Assembly: GCF_900182645.1 (NCBI RefSeq)
Contig: NZ_FXTA01000005.1
Coordinates: 186,001 to 250,000, forward strand
Source of the DNA: Flavobacterium resistens
GTDB lineage: Bacteria; Bacteroidota; Bacteroidia; Flavobacteriales; Flavobacteriaceae
Reading direction: 5' to 3'
DNA length: 64,000 nucleotides
Made by a program: the position numbers and the translations under genes. The notes beneath the pieces are model-generated. The model did no database searches. It was not told where the DNA came from and saw only the letters and a program-made list of their open reading frames with translations. Position 1 is the first letter of the stretch, and every line of letters begins with the position of its first letter. Positions 53,431 through 61,821 of the stretch are shown here, in pieces.

Positions 53431-53546
53431 GGGCGTGCCACCAATAAAAAAAGGAGCCAACTATGCAAAACACTTAGTCGGCTCCTTTTTTTATTGGTGT
53501 CGGGCTTTCGCTGCTACTTCGGTAGCTTAGCTCTATCCCTCACGCG
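53431..53546 (+). repeat. 116-nt structured intergenic element, copy A
   Basis: It starts GGGCGT and ends CTATCCCTCACGCG. A 22-bp inverted repeat with one mismatch (53437-53458 with 53480-53501) encloses a 21-base loop that starts AACTATGC. GGGCT follows, and a second hairpin GCTAC-TTCG-GTAGC; AGCTC after it can pair with GGGCT. Segment lengths are the same as in the minus-strand copy at 11873-11988 while both stems differ in sequence. The stem ends with seven T after GGCTCC, so it could also stop transcription of the quinone oxidoreductase gene, which ends 8 bases before it. Confidence 0.82.
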
Positions 53547-53574
53547 AACTCGTATTCAAAAGACTTTTTTTAGT

Positions 53575-55134
53575 TTATTTCAGAGCTTCAGCAATCATCA
53601 AAGCACATTTTTCTCCATCAATTGCTGCCGAAATAATCCCACCTGCGTAACCTGCACCTTCTCCACACGGATATAAACCTTTTATCTGCAAATGCTCTAA
53701 AGTCATAGGATCTCTCGGAATTCTCACTGGCGATGAAGTTCGGCTTTCTGGTGCGTGCAAAATCGCTTCATTGGTTAAATAACCTCGCATTGATTTTCCA
53801 AATTCCTTAAACCCTTCGCGTAAAATCTGAGACAAAAATCCAGGAAAAACCTGTCCCATTTCAACCGAAGTTGTTCCGGGAACATAGGAAGTTTTTGGAA
53901 TATCTGCTGAAACTTTATTTTGTGTAAAATCGATCATTCTTTGTGCCGGAACTTTTTGAGTTTCTCCAGCCAAATGCCACGCTTTTTGTTCAATACTTTT
54001 TTGAAATTCCATTCCAGCCAAAGCACCAAATTTTGCAAAAGGTTTAAAATCTTCCAATTTCAACTCTATTACAATTCCCGAATTTGCCGTCGCCTGATCT
54101 CGTTTTGATGGTGACCATCCATTGGTAACAACCTCACCCGGACTTGTAGCACAAGGCGCAATTACACCGCCCGGACACATACAAAACGAATACATTCCAC
54201 GACCATTAACCTGCTTTACAATCGAATATGGCGCTGGCGGCAAATAATCTCCACGATAATCACAGCTATATTGAATACTATCAATTAATTCCTGCGAATG
54301 TTCAGCACGAACTCCTAAAGCAAAAGGTTTCGCTTCAATAAAAATCTTCTTCTTATCCAACAATTCAAAAATATCTCGCGCCGAATGTCCGGTTGCTAAA
54401 ATCAATTTGTTAGCCAGAATTTTATCTCCGGTTTGAGTTACGATTCCTTCAACTTCATTATTTTTTACCAAAATATCAGTAACTCTGGTATCAAACAAAA
54501 CCTGACCACCAAATTCGATGATTTTATTTCGAATATCTTCAATAATTTTTGGCAACTTATTGGTTCCAATATGAGGATGTGCTTCTACCAAAATATCTTC
54601 TGAAGCTCCAAAAGCTACTAAAAGTTCTAAAATTCGGGTTACATCACCACGTTTTTTGGAACGCGTATATAATTTTCCGTCAGAATAAGTTCCGGCTCCG
54701 CCTTCTCCAAAACAATAATTAGAATCTTCATTAACGATATGTTCACGGTTGATTGCTTTCAAATCGCGTCGGCGTCCACGAACGTCTTTTCCTCGTTCGA
54801 GGACAATTGGCTTTAAGCCTAATTCTATTAATTGCAAAGCTGCAAAAAGTCCAGCAGGACCTGCACCAACAACAATAACTTCCTGAGCAGAAGAAACGTC
54901 TTTGTATAAAGGAAGTTCAATTTTAGTTTCCTGAAAAGGTTCTCCTTTTAAATATATAATAACTTTCAAATTAATTTTAATCGCTTTCTGACGTGCGTCA
55001 ATTGAGCGTTTTAAAATCGAAACATGCTGAATTTCTTGAACCGAAACTTTTATTTGCTTAGACAAATGGTCTTTTAGCAAAGATTCGTTTGCAGCAATTT
55101 CTGGTGTAACTTGAAGTAAAAGTTCTTTAGGCAT
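53575..55134 (-). CDS. NAD(P)/FAD-dependent oxidoreductase of unknown substrate
   Basis: The 519-residue flavoprotein has an N-terminal ~85-residue domain (TPEIAANESLLKDHL). The FAD-binding VVGAGPAGLFAALQLIELGL is near 90-110, followed by YCFGEGGAGTYSDGKLYTRS, ILATGHSARDIFELL and the C-terminal GLYPCGEGAGYAGGIISAAI. It belongs to the large uncharacterised FAD-dependent family found in most Bacteroidota and Firmicutes. It faces the quinone oxidoreductase with the structured element between them. Confidence 0.88.
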   Translation of the reverse strand: MPKELLLQVTPEIAANESLLKDHLSKQIKVSVQEIQHVSILKRSIDARQKAIKINLKVIIYLKGEPFQETKIELPLYKDVSSAQEVIVVGAGPAGLFAALQLIELGLKPIVLERGKDVRGRRRDLKAINREHIVNEDSNYCFGEGGAGTYSDGKLYTRSKKRGDVTRILELLVAFGASEDILVEAHPHIGTNKLPKIIEDIRNKIIEFGGQVLFDTRVTDILVKNNEVEGIVTQTGDKILANKLILATGHSARDIFELLDKKKIFIEAKPFALGVRAEHSQELIDSIQYSCDYRGDYLPPAPYSIVKQVNGRGMYSFCMCPGGVIAPCATSPGEVVTNGWSPSKRDQATANSGIVIELKLEDFKPFAKFGALAGMEFQKSIEQKAWHLAGETQKVPAQRMIDFTQNKVSADIPKTSYVPGTTSVEMGQVFPGFLSQILREGFKEFGKSMRGYLTNEAILHAPESRTSSPVRIPRDPMTLEHLQIKGLYPCGEGAGYAGGIISAAIDGEKCALMIAEALK

Positions 55135-55155
55135 TTTATAAATGAAATAATATTT

Positions 55156-55578
55156 TTAAAAGATTGAAGCTACAAATATGTATGCAATATAACATAGTGG
55201 CACAATAACTATTGATAGGTAATGAAACTTTAAATATTTAAAGGACATTTCTAATGAATCTGAATCATCACATTCTAGAGCCATTTTTAAACTCGCTGAA
55301 AACTTAAATAGAAAGTATAATGGAAAAAAAATCATAGAGCAAATTATGTAAAAAATCCTAGACATCTCCATAATAAGTATATAGCCAACTCCACCACCAG
55401 CAGGAACATCATCCCAATTAGACATTTTAATATCATCATAAATAAAACGAAGAATTAAAAAAATCATAATTGTTAATGCAATAATAGACATTATGTATAC
55501 CCATTTCGCAATAGTATTTAAATGAGCCTTTGCATTTTCACTTAATAACAATTCCTCTGAAACCGAATTCTCCTCCAT
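55156..55578 (-). CDS. DUF5362-like membrane protein, paralogue of 43473-43931
   Basis: The 140-residue protein has a short cytoplasmic N-terminus (MEENSVSEELLLSENAKAHL), then WVYIMSIIALTIMIFLILRF and two further membrane segments, with LYFLFKFSASLKMALECDDS and LEMSFKYLKFHYLS. It shares motif order with the protein at 43473-43931 but little exact sequence. It lies 21 bases upstream of the FAD protein gene and may be co-transcribed. Function unknown. Confidence 0.76.
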   Translation of the reverse strand: MEENSVSEELLLSENAKAHLNTIAKWVYIMSIIALTIMIFLILRFIYDDIKMSNWDDVPAGGGVGYILIMEMSRIFYIICSMIFFPLYFLFKFSASLKMALECDDSDSLEMSFKYLKFHYLSIVIVPLCYIAYIFVASIF

Positions 55579-55752
55579 TTAGTTTTTTTAATTAGAATTT
55601 AAATACAATGCAAAAATAGTGTTTTGAAATGAGAATATGTAATTACATCTATTAGCACATTTCTTCTAATCGAGTAAAATCGAAATACATTTTGTTCCCG
55701 ACTCCGTTCAAATTGACAATCGAACAAAAGATAAAAATCCATTTTCAAAAGA

Positions 55753-55789
55753 GACTTTGTACCTTTGTCACTTTGAACCTTTGCACCTT
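55753..55789 (-). repeat. Dispersed GGTTCAAAG-type repeat, copy 4
   Basis: On the minus strand it reads AAGGTGCAAAGGTTCAAAGT, then GACAAAGG and TACAAAGTC. Unlike the other copies it lies just before a start codon (ATG at 55797), antisense to that gene. Confidence 0.65.
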
Positions 55790-55796
55790 AAAAAAA

Positions 55797-56036
55797 ATGT
55801 CTAGAAAAATAAAATTGATTTGGGATTTCCGAGGCCCGGCTTCTGCAAAAACTGCCGAACATCACGAAATTCATTTAAAAGAATATATTGCTATTGAAAA
55901 GCTTCCTTTAAATATTACAGGATTTAAAATCATCGATGATATGTACGCCATAGCTTTTATGGTCGTAACCGATGAAAATATGATTCAGGTAAGAGATGCT
56001 TTGAAACCCCATCGTGGCGAAGTTTATACTGAATAA
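55797..56036 (+). CDS. Small conserved protein of unknown function
   Basis: The 79-residue protein starts MSRKIKLIWDFRGPASAKTA, with HHEIHLKEYIAIEKLP and ends KPHRGEVYTE. Several histidines lie in AEHHEIH. It has no signal or membrane segment. It looks like a short cytoplasmic family found in Flavobacteriia; no function is known to me. The frame upstream of 55797 runs through the GGTTCAAAG repeat, so the ATG at 55797 is preferred. Confidence 0.75.
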   Translation: MSRKIKLIWDFRGPASAKTAEHHEIHLKEYIAIEKLPLNITGFKIIDDMYAIAFMVVTDENMIQVRDALKPHRGEVYTE

Positions 56037-56060
56037 AATTCCAAACTTTGAAAACTTCAA

Positions 56061-56113
56061 TAAAAAAATCCAAATTCCAAGTTGGCGATACAATTGGAAT
56101 TTGGATTTTTTTT
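56061..56113. terminator. Bidirectional terminator
   Basis: AAAAAAATCCAAATTCCAA and TTGGAATTTGGATTTTTTT form a 19-bp stem between convergent genes. Confidence 0.9.
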
Positions 56114-56133
56114 ATTTTGAGATTTAATTTTTC

Positions 56134-56556
56134 TTATTTCAAATCAAGTTTATAATCGGTAAATATATAGGTATTGTTATCTTTTCCCGAAAGCTTTATG
56201 CTTTTAAATTCAACAGATTCTTCACCTTTCACTTCATAATTATAAACATCAATATCTTTAGTACTTGAAGCCGCTTCATAAAATTTGCCGTTTTCTGTCC
56301 ACCATTTCCCTTTTTCAGTCATAGTTTCAACTTCACAATCTTGTTTTGCTGTAAACATGATTACATAAGTACCATCTGCAAATCGTTGCTGAATCCAATG
56401 TTTTTCAACTCCATCAATCTGTCCGTCTTTTTCAAAACCTTTCCAAATACCGACTAGTTTTGCATCATTGTCTTTTTTATCGATAGTAAAACTTAAAATT
56501 AAAATTGAAAATACTGCAAAAACAGCAACATAAAATAACGTAGATACTTTTTTCAT
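56134..56556 (-). CDS. Exported lipocalin-like protein of unknown function
   Basis: The 140-residue protein has an N-terminal membrane/signal segment (LFYVAVFAVFSILILSF) without a lipobox. The beta-rich body has KLVGIWKGFEKDGQIDG, WIQQRFADGTYVIMF, GKWWTENGKFYEA and SVEFKSIKLSG, a pattern like small calycin-fold proteins of Bacteroidota. Ligand unknown. It follows the next gene upstream by 5 bases, so the two are likely co-transcribed. Confidence 0.72.
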   Translation of the reverse strand: MKKVSTLFYVAVFAVFSILILSFTIDKKDNDAKLVGIWKGFEKDGQIDGVEKHWIQQRFADGTYVIMFTAKQDCEVETMTEKGKWWTENGKFYEAASSTKDIDVYNYEVKGEESVEFKSIKLSGKDNNTYIFTDYKLDLK

Positions 56557-56561
56557 AAATA

Positions 56562-57314
56562 TTAATTTGTTGGAATTTCTATTGTTTTAATGTAGTCTGA
56601 TAAATAAACATACATAAACGAATCAACTTGTTTTTCTGCTCTAAACTCGGCCTCTCTTTTCTTTAAGGCTTGATTTTCTTTCCCTATTCCCGGATTTCCT
56701 TCTACAAAACTGCTATTTGGGAAATTATTTTCAGCCATCATTTCTTTAAATTCTTTGGCTTTCAGCTTATACTCATCTGTCTGTTTAAAATATTTAAAAT
56801 AATCCATTTTAAACTTCTGGAATTCTTTGCCAGTAAACTTTTTCGATTTAATATTGACTCCGTTTTTTATCTCTATAAGATCATAGTTTTCATAAACCGA
56901 ACTATATCCCATATGAACATACTCCAACATTTTCCCCGAAGGACAAATCAATAATCCAGAATAGAAATTGCATTCAAAATTTTTACGATCGCCAAAAATC
57001 TCTTTATAGATCGAAGTCAATAAATATTTAAGATCCCCTTTTTCATTTTCAGAATAGTCTTCCTTGTAAATATTCTCGACAACTAATTTTCCGTTTAAAA
57101 ACTTAAAATATGCAACATAACCTCTCCAATTAGCAGTAGAAATACTTCTGTTTAAACTTTTTGGCATTGGATGTTCCTTAAAATAATCTTCCAATGGATT
57201 GGATTGAATCATTAAAGTATCCTTGTCCACAATCAAATAATCTGGAACTTGAGCAGTTGCAAAAGATTTAAATGAAAATAATAAGAAAACAAAAAACAGT
57301 CTATAAAGTTTCAT
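56562..57314 (-). CDS. Exported protein of unknown function
   Basis: The 250-residue protein has a signal peptide (LYRLFFVFLLFSFKSFATAQ) and an N-terminal strand VPDYLIVDKDTLMIQSNPLE typical of a Flavobacterium family, with the conserved STANWRGYVAYFKFLNGKLV and a two-Cys element FECNFYSGLLICPSGKML. The C-terminal part is helical and charged. No named domain is recognised. It lies 9 bases downstream of recQ in the same orientation and could be read from the recQ promoter. Confidence 0.72.
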   Translation of the reverse strand: MKLYRLFFVFLLFSFKSFATAQVPDYLIVDKDTLMIQSNPLEDYFKEHPMPKSLNRSISTANWRGYVAYFKFLNGKLVVENIYKEDYSENEKGDLKYLLTSIYKEIFGDRKNFECNFYSGLLICPSGKMLEYVHMGYSSVYENYDLIEIKNGVNIKSKKFTGKEFQKFKMDYFKYFKQTDEYKLKAKEFKEMMAENNFPNSSFVEGNPGIGKENQALKKREAEFRAEKQVDSFMYVYLSDYIKTIEIPTN

Positions 57315-57323
57315 GGAACATTT

Positions 57324-59519
57324 TTAATTAGCAACTTCGCTGATAAACTTAATACGCATCAAACGCAATTCATCAATATCGTAATCGCCATCAAACTCTT
57401 TTAAGGCATCTTCAATTTTATCCGATTCTGATTCCATGAAGTAATCGTGAATTTCTTCCTGTTGATCATCATCCAGCATATCATCAACCCAATATTTAAT
57501 ATTCAGTTTTGTACCAGAATAAACAATTTGTTCCATTTCTTTGATCAAAGCATCCATCGAAAGTCCTTTTGCAGAAGCAATATCACTTAAAGGAAGCTTT
57601 CTATCAATATTCTGAATAATGTACAATTTATTAGCAGAGTTAACTCCGGTAGATTTTACAACCAAATCATCCGGACGAATAATATCATTATCCTCAACAT
57701 ATCGGCTGATTAATGCTACAAATTCTCCGCCATATTTTTTGGCTTTTCCTTCTCCAACTCCATGAATATTATATAATTCAGTTAATGAAATTGGATATTT
57801 TAATGCCATATCTTCAAGTGAAGGATCCTGGAAAACAACAAAAGGAGGAACACCTAATTTTTTGGCTACTTTTTTACGAAGTTCACGAAGCATTCCCATC
57901 AAAACTTCATCAGCAGTTCCTGATGATTTTCCTGCCGTTACAATTGCTTCATCATCAGCTTCGCTATATTCATGATCTTCTGACATCATAAATGAAACCG
58001 GTTTTTTGATAAAATCTAAACCAGCTTTCGTGATTTTTATTACGCCATAAGTTTCAATATCTTTTGATAAATATCCCGAAACCAAAACTTGTCTTAACAA
58101 CGCCATCCAATATTTTTCATCATGATCTGAACCTGTCCCAAAGAAAGACTGCGCATCTGTTTTATGTGCTTTAATTACCGCATTAATACGGCCAATTAAT
58201 GTAAACACAATTTCTTTTGACTTATAAATATGTTTCGTGTCGCGCACAATTTCAAGTAATTTAACGACTTGATCTTTGGCTTCGACTTTATGTTTAGGAT
58301 TTCGAACGTTGTCGTCCATATCTGCGCCTTCTCCGGTTTCGCTGTCAAATTCTTCTCCGAAATAATGCAACAGAAATTTTCTACGTGACATTGAGGTTTC
58401 GGCGTAAGCCACAACTTCCTGTAAAAGAGCAAAGCCAATTTCCTGTTCGGCAACTGGTTTCCCAGACATAAATTTCTCCAGCTTTTCTACATCTTTATAA
58501 GAGTAATAAGCAAGACAATGTCCTTCTCCTCCATCACGTCCGGCGCGACCTGTTTCTTGGTAGTAACTTTCTAGCGATTTTGGAATATCGTGGTGAATTA
58601 CAAAACGAACATCTGGTTTATCTATTCCCATTCCGAAAGCGATTGTTGCCACAACTACATCAACATCTTCCATCAAAAACATATCCTGATGTTTGGCGCG
58701 TGTTTTTGCATCTAAACCTGCGTGATAAGGAACGGCACTGATTCCGTTAACTTGTAAAACTTCGGCAATTGATTCTACTTTTTTACGGCTTAAGCAGTAA
58801 ATAATACCCGATTTGCCTTTATGTTGTTTGATAAATCGAATAATATCCGACTCAATATTTTTCGTTTTCGTGCGAACTTCATAAAATAAGTTCGGTCTGT
58901 TGAATGATGCTTTAAAAGTATTGGCATCAGACATATCAAGGTTTTTCAGAATATCTTCCTGAACTTTTGGGGTTGCAGTTGCGGTAAGCCCAATAATTGG
59001 CACTTTTCCTAATTGTTTGATTATATTTCTAAGGTTCCTGTATTCCGGCCTAAAATCATGCCCCCATTCTGAAATACAATGCGCTTCATCGATTGCTACA
59101 AAAGAAATTGGTACACTTTGTAAAAAGGCAACATATTCTTCTTTGGTCAAAGATTCGGGCGCAACATACAAAAGCTTTGTCAGGCCTGAACTAATATCCT
59201 TTTTAACTTGGGCAATTTCTGTTTTTGTGAGAGAAGAATTGAGCACATGCGCAATTCCATTTTCTGAAGAAAGGCTTCGAATCGCATCAACCTGGTTTTT
59301 CATCAAAGCAATTAAAGGAGAAACAACAATTGCTGTTCCGTCCTGAATTAAAGCGGGTAATTGATAACAAAGAGACTTTCCACCGCCCGTAGGCATAATT
59401 ACAAAAGTATTCTCTTTACCTAAAATACTCGTAACGACTTGCTCCTGCAAGCCCTTAAATTGGCTAAAGCCGAAATACTTCTTTAATTCCTTGTGTATTT
59501 CAATTTCGTTTGAATTCAT
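57324..59519 (-). CDS. recQ: ATP-dependent DNA helicase RecQ
   Basis: The 731-residue helicase has Walker A MPTGGGKSLCYQ (Lys48), DEAH at 144-147, GLTATATPKVQED, the conserved SGIIYCLSRKKVE and QETGRAGRDG (motif VI). A winged-helix and an HRDC domain follow (LRELRKKVAKKLGVPPFVVF, with YNIHGVGEGKAKKYGG). In the zinc-binding subdomain after RRKFLLHYFGE the usual four Cys are absent; residues 389-406 read EEFDSETGEGADMDDNVR. The C-terminal ~110 residues extend past HRDC. It acts in recombination repair. Confidence 0.94.
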   Translation of the reverse strand: MNSNEIEIHKELKKYFGFSQFKGLQEQVVTSILGKENTFVIMPTGGGKSLCYQLPALIQDGTAIVVSPLIALMKNQVDAIRSLSSENGIAHVLNSSLTKTEIAQVKKDISSGLTKLLYVAPESLTKEEYVAFLQSVPISFVAIDEAHCISEWGHDFRPEYRNLRNIIKQLGKVPIIGLTATATPKVQEDILKNLDMSDANTFKASFNRPNLFYEVRTKTKNIESDIIRFIKQHKGKSGIIYCLSRKKVESIAEVLQVNGISAVPYHAGLDAKTRAKHQDMFLMEDVDVVVATIAFGMGIDKPDVRFVIHHDIPKSLESYYQETGRAGRDGGEGHCLAYYSYKDVEKLEKFMSGKPVAEQEIGFALLQEVVAYAETSMSRRKFLLHYFGEEFDSETGEGADMDDNVRNPKHKVEAKDQVVKLLEIVRDTKHIYKSKEIVFTLIGRINAVIKAHKTDAQSFFGTGSDHDEKYWMALLRQVLVSGYLSKDIETYGVIKITKAGLDFIKKPVSFMMSEDHEYSEADDEAIVTAGKSSGTADEVLMGMLRELRKKVAKKLGVPPFVVFQDPSLEDMALKYPISLTELYNIHGVGEGKAKKYGGEFVALISRYVEDNDIIRPDDLVVKSTGVNSANKLYIIQNIDRKLPLSDIASAKGLSMDALIKEMEQIVYSGTKLNIKYWVDDMLDDDQQEEIHDYFMESESDKIEDALKEFDGDYDIDELRLMRIKFISEVAN

Positions 59520-59545
59520 TCTTTATTTTAATGGATATTTTTGTA

Positions 59546-59553
59546 TAAATTTG
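59546..59553 (+). promoter_or_regulatory. -7 box of the kdsD operon
   Basis: TAAATTTG fits TAnnTTTG and lies 54 bases before the TTG start of kdsD. It overlaps the leader of the divergent recQ. Confidence 0.45.
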
Positions 59554-59560
59554 CAACACA

Positions 59561-59591
59561 TAAAGATACAACTTTCTTTTATACATACAAA
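59561..59591 (-). promoter_or_regulatory. Promoter of recQ
   Basis: On the minus strand TTTG (59588-59591), a 19-base spacer and TATCTTTA (59561-59568) match the consensus except the last base. It lies ~40 bases before the recQ ATG and overlaps the kdsD leader. Confidence 0.6.
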
Positions 59592-59607
59592 TTTTAAATA
59601 TTCTGTT

Positions 59608-60573
59608 TTGATCACAAAAGAAAATATATTGGCAATCGCCAAAAAAACCATACTATCTGAAAGTGAGGCAATTACAAAATTAATTGATTTTCTTGATGAA
59701 AATTTCTACGAAGCGGCACAGCGTATTTATGAATGCAAGGGCCGTTTGATCGTTACAGGAATCGGAAAAAGCGCCATTATTGCGCAAAAAATGGTTGCTA
59801 CTTTTAACTCTACCGGAACTCCATCGATGTTTTTGCATGCCTCAGAAGCCATTCATGGCGACTTAGGAATGATTCAGAATGACGACATTATAATCTGTAT
59901 TTCAAAAAGCGGGAACAGTCCTGAAATTAAGGTCTTGGTTCCTTTATTAAAACGCTTCGGAAATACTTTAATTGCAATAACAGGAAACATAACTTCGTTT
60001 CTGGCAAAAGGTTCCGATTTTGTTCTCAACACAACCGTTGAAATGGAAGCTTGCCCAATAAATCTCGCACCAACAAACAGCACTACAGCTCAACTTGTTA
60101 TGGGAGATGCACTAGCAGTATGTTTGATGGAAATGCGCGATTTTAAACCTGAAGATTTTGCAGTTTATCATCCGGGAGGCGCTTTAGGCAAAAAATTATT
60201 GCTTAAGGTAAAAGACATGATTGAGCATTCATTAAAACCAATGGTTACTCCGGAAACCTCAATCAAAAAGGCTATTTTTGAAATTTCAGAAAAAAGATTA
60301 GGCGTAACTGCTGTTATTGAAGACAACAAAATCGTCGGAATTATTACCGATGGGGATATCAGAAGAATGCTAAACGACAGAGATTCAATTGCTGATTTAA
60401 CAGCAAGGGATATTATGTCCAAAAACCCAAAATTAGTTTCATCAGAAACAATGGCTGTTGATGCTTTGAATATTCTAGAAGATTTTTCTATCACACAGCT
60501 AATCGTTGCCGACAATGGCGAATATAAAGGAGTATTACATTTACATGACATTTTAAAAGAAGGAATCGTATAA
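59608..60573 (+). CDS. kdsD: Arabinose-5-phosphate isomerase (KpsF/KdsD family), TTG start
   Basis: The 321-residue protein has a SIS domain (RLIVTGIGKSAIIAQKMVAT, FLHASEAIHGDLGM, ISKSGNSPEIKVL) and a C-terminal CBS pair (TPETSIKKAIFEISEKRLGV, GIITDGDIRRML, MAVDALNILEDFSITQLIV). It converts ribulose-5-phosphate to arabinose-5-phosphate, the first step to Kdo for LPS. The TTG at 59608 gives the natural N-terminus (MITKENILAIAKKT). The frame is open upstream to the recQ start, but that part has no family resemblance. The stop overlaps the tatC ATG. Confidence 0.93.
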   Translation: MITKENILAIAKKTILSESEAITKLIDFLDENFYEAAQRIYECKGRLIVTGIGKSAIIAQKMVATFNSTGTPSMFLHASEAIHGDLGMIQNDDIIICISKSGNSPEIKVLVPLLKRFGNTLIAITGNITSFLAKGSDFVLNTTVEMEACPINLAPTNSTTAQLVMGDALAVCLMEMRDFKPEDFAVYHPGGALGKKLLLKVKDMIEHSLKPMVTPETSIKKAIFEISEKRLGVTAVIEDNKIVGIITDGDIRRMLNDRDSIADLTARDIMSKNPKLVSSETMAVDALNILEDFSITQLIVADNGEYKGVLHLHDILKEGIV

Positions 60574-61388
60574 TGGCAAAGAAAAACCTTGGCGAGATGT
60601 CATTTTTAGATCATCTTGAAGAACTTAGATGGTTATTGGTTAGAAGTACAATTGCAATATGTATTATGGCATTTGTTACTTATTTTATTAGTGATTATTT
60701 ATTTGATCAAATTATTTTAGGTCCAATTAGACCAACATTCTTTACCTATGTTTGGTTTTGTGACCTATCACATTCATTGGGATTTGCAGATAGCATTTGT
60801 ATTACTGAACTGAATTTCATTATTCAGAATACCGAAATGGAGGGGCAAGTAAATATTTTTGTATGGATGTGTCTTCTGGCAGGTTTCATATTGAGTTTTC
60901 CTTATATTTTATGGGAAATCTGGAAATTTATCAGTCCGGCGCTATATGAGAAAGAACGTAAAAATGCGAAAGTTTTCATTTTTGTTTCGTCGTTGCTTTT
61001 CTTCTTAGGAGTATTATTTGGCTACTATGTTGTAATTCCGATGTCAGTGAATTTCGTTGCTACTTTCTCAGTAAGTGACGTTGTAAAAAATCAATTTACA
61101 CTTGATTCATACATGGGAATGGTAAAAACAAGTATTCTTGGAAGTGCGATCTTTTTTGAGCTTCCAATCGCAATTTATTTCTTAACCAAGTTAGGATTAG
61201 TAACCCCAACTTTCTTAAGAAAATACTGGAAATATGCAGTAGTAATTATTTTAATTATCGCTGCAATCGTAACACCACCGGATGTAGTAAGCCAAACCAT
61301 TGTGGCAATTCCGATGTTGATTATCTATGAAGTGAGTATTCTTATTTCAAAGATTGTTTATAGAAATAAAATGAAAGAAAATGTCTGA
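60573..61388 (+). CDS. tatC: Twin-arginine translocase subunit TatC
   Basis: The 271-residue protein has six membrane segments and the TatC start MSFLDHLEELRWLLVRST, the conserved FILSFPYILWEIWKFISPAL with ALYEKERK, and the later PTFLRKYWKYAVVIILIIAA and TPPDVVSQTIVAIP. It is the core receptor of the Tat system, exporting folded proteins with RR signals. Residues ~50-80 form a longer first periplasmic loop rich in Cys, common in Bacteroidota. It overlaps kdsD by 1 base and the next gene by 8; no tatA/B gene is in the window. Confidence 0.95.
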   Translation: MAKKNLGEMSFLDHLEELRWLLVRSTIAICIMAFVTYFISDYLFDQIILGPIRPTFFTYVWFCDLSHSLGFADSICITELNFIIQNTEMEGQVNIFVWMCLLAGFILSFPYILWEIWKFISPALYEKERKNAKVFIFVSSLLFFLGVLFGYYVVIPMSVNFVATFSVSDVVKNQFTLDSYMGMVKTSILGSAIFFELPIAIYFLTKLGLVTPTFLRKYWKYAVVIILIIAAIVTPPDVVSQTIVAIPMLIIYEVSILISKIVYRNKMKENV

Positions 61389-61731
61389 TATCGTACAAGA
61401 ATTTAACGACTATCGTTCTAAAATGAACGAAAAATTACTAGCTGACAACAACAAAATTGTAAAGCGAATTTTTAACCTTGACACAAACGCATACGCTCCG
61501 GGAGCACTTGACGTAAAAACAAAAGAACTTTTAGGTTTAGTTGCTTCAGCCGTTTTACGTTGTGACGACTGTGTAAAATACCATTTAGAAACCAGCTACA
61601 AAGAAGGTATTTCTAAAGAAGAAATGATGGAAGCAATGGGAATCGCAACTCTTGTTGGCGGAACAATTGTAATTCCGCATTTAAGAAGAGCTTACGAATT
61701 CTGGGAAGCTCTTGAAGAAGCAGGGAAATAA
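61381..61731 (+). CDS. Carboxymuconolactone decarboxylase family (AhpD-like) protein
   Basis: The 116-residue protein has the AhpD-like CxxC in LRCDDCVKYHLETS, followed by GISKEEMMEAMGIATLVGG, the usual CMD helix pair. Such small proteins are often thiol-based peroxidases or reductases, not decarboxylases. It overlaps tatC by 8 bases, so translation is coupled. The arrangement kdsD-tatC-CMD-lptB looks like a conserved flavobacterial cluster; any functional link to Tat or LPS is unproven. Confidence 0.9.
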   Translation: MSDIVQEFNDYRSKMNEKLLADNNKIVKRIFNLDTNAYAPGALDVKTKELLGLVASAVLRCDDCVKYHLETSYKEGISKEEMMEAMGIATLVGGTIVIPHLRRAYEFWEALEEAGK

Positions 61732-61738
61732 ATAATTG

Positions 61739-61815
61739 TTAATACGTTTAACTGTTGAATCGTTTATTCGTTAATTTGCAGCGACTAAACGATTTATCGA
61801 TTAAACGATTAAACT
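61739..61815. repeat. AT-rich repeat of CGTTTA/TAAACG units
   Basis: The 90-base gap before lptB is made of inverted and tandem units: TTAATACGTTTAAC, AATCGTTTATTCGTTAA, then ACTAAACGATTTATCGATTA and AACGATTAAAC. It can fold on itself. Its role is unknown. Confidence 0.6.
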
Positions 61816-61821
61816 TAGAAA

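Noticed and set aside
55692..55796. 35-residue extension of the small gene at 55797
   Set aside because: It would translate the GGTTCAAAG repeat; the conserved part starts at MSRKIKLIW.
59491..59607. 39-residue N-terminal extension of kdsD
   Set aside because: It overlaps the recQ start and both promoters and has no resemblance to KdsD; the TTG at 59608 fits the family.
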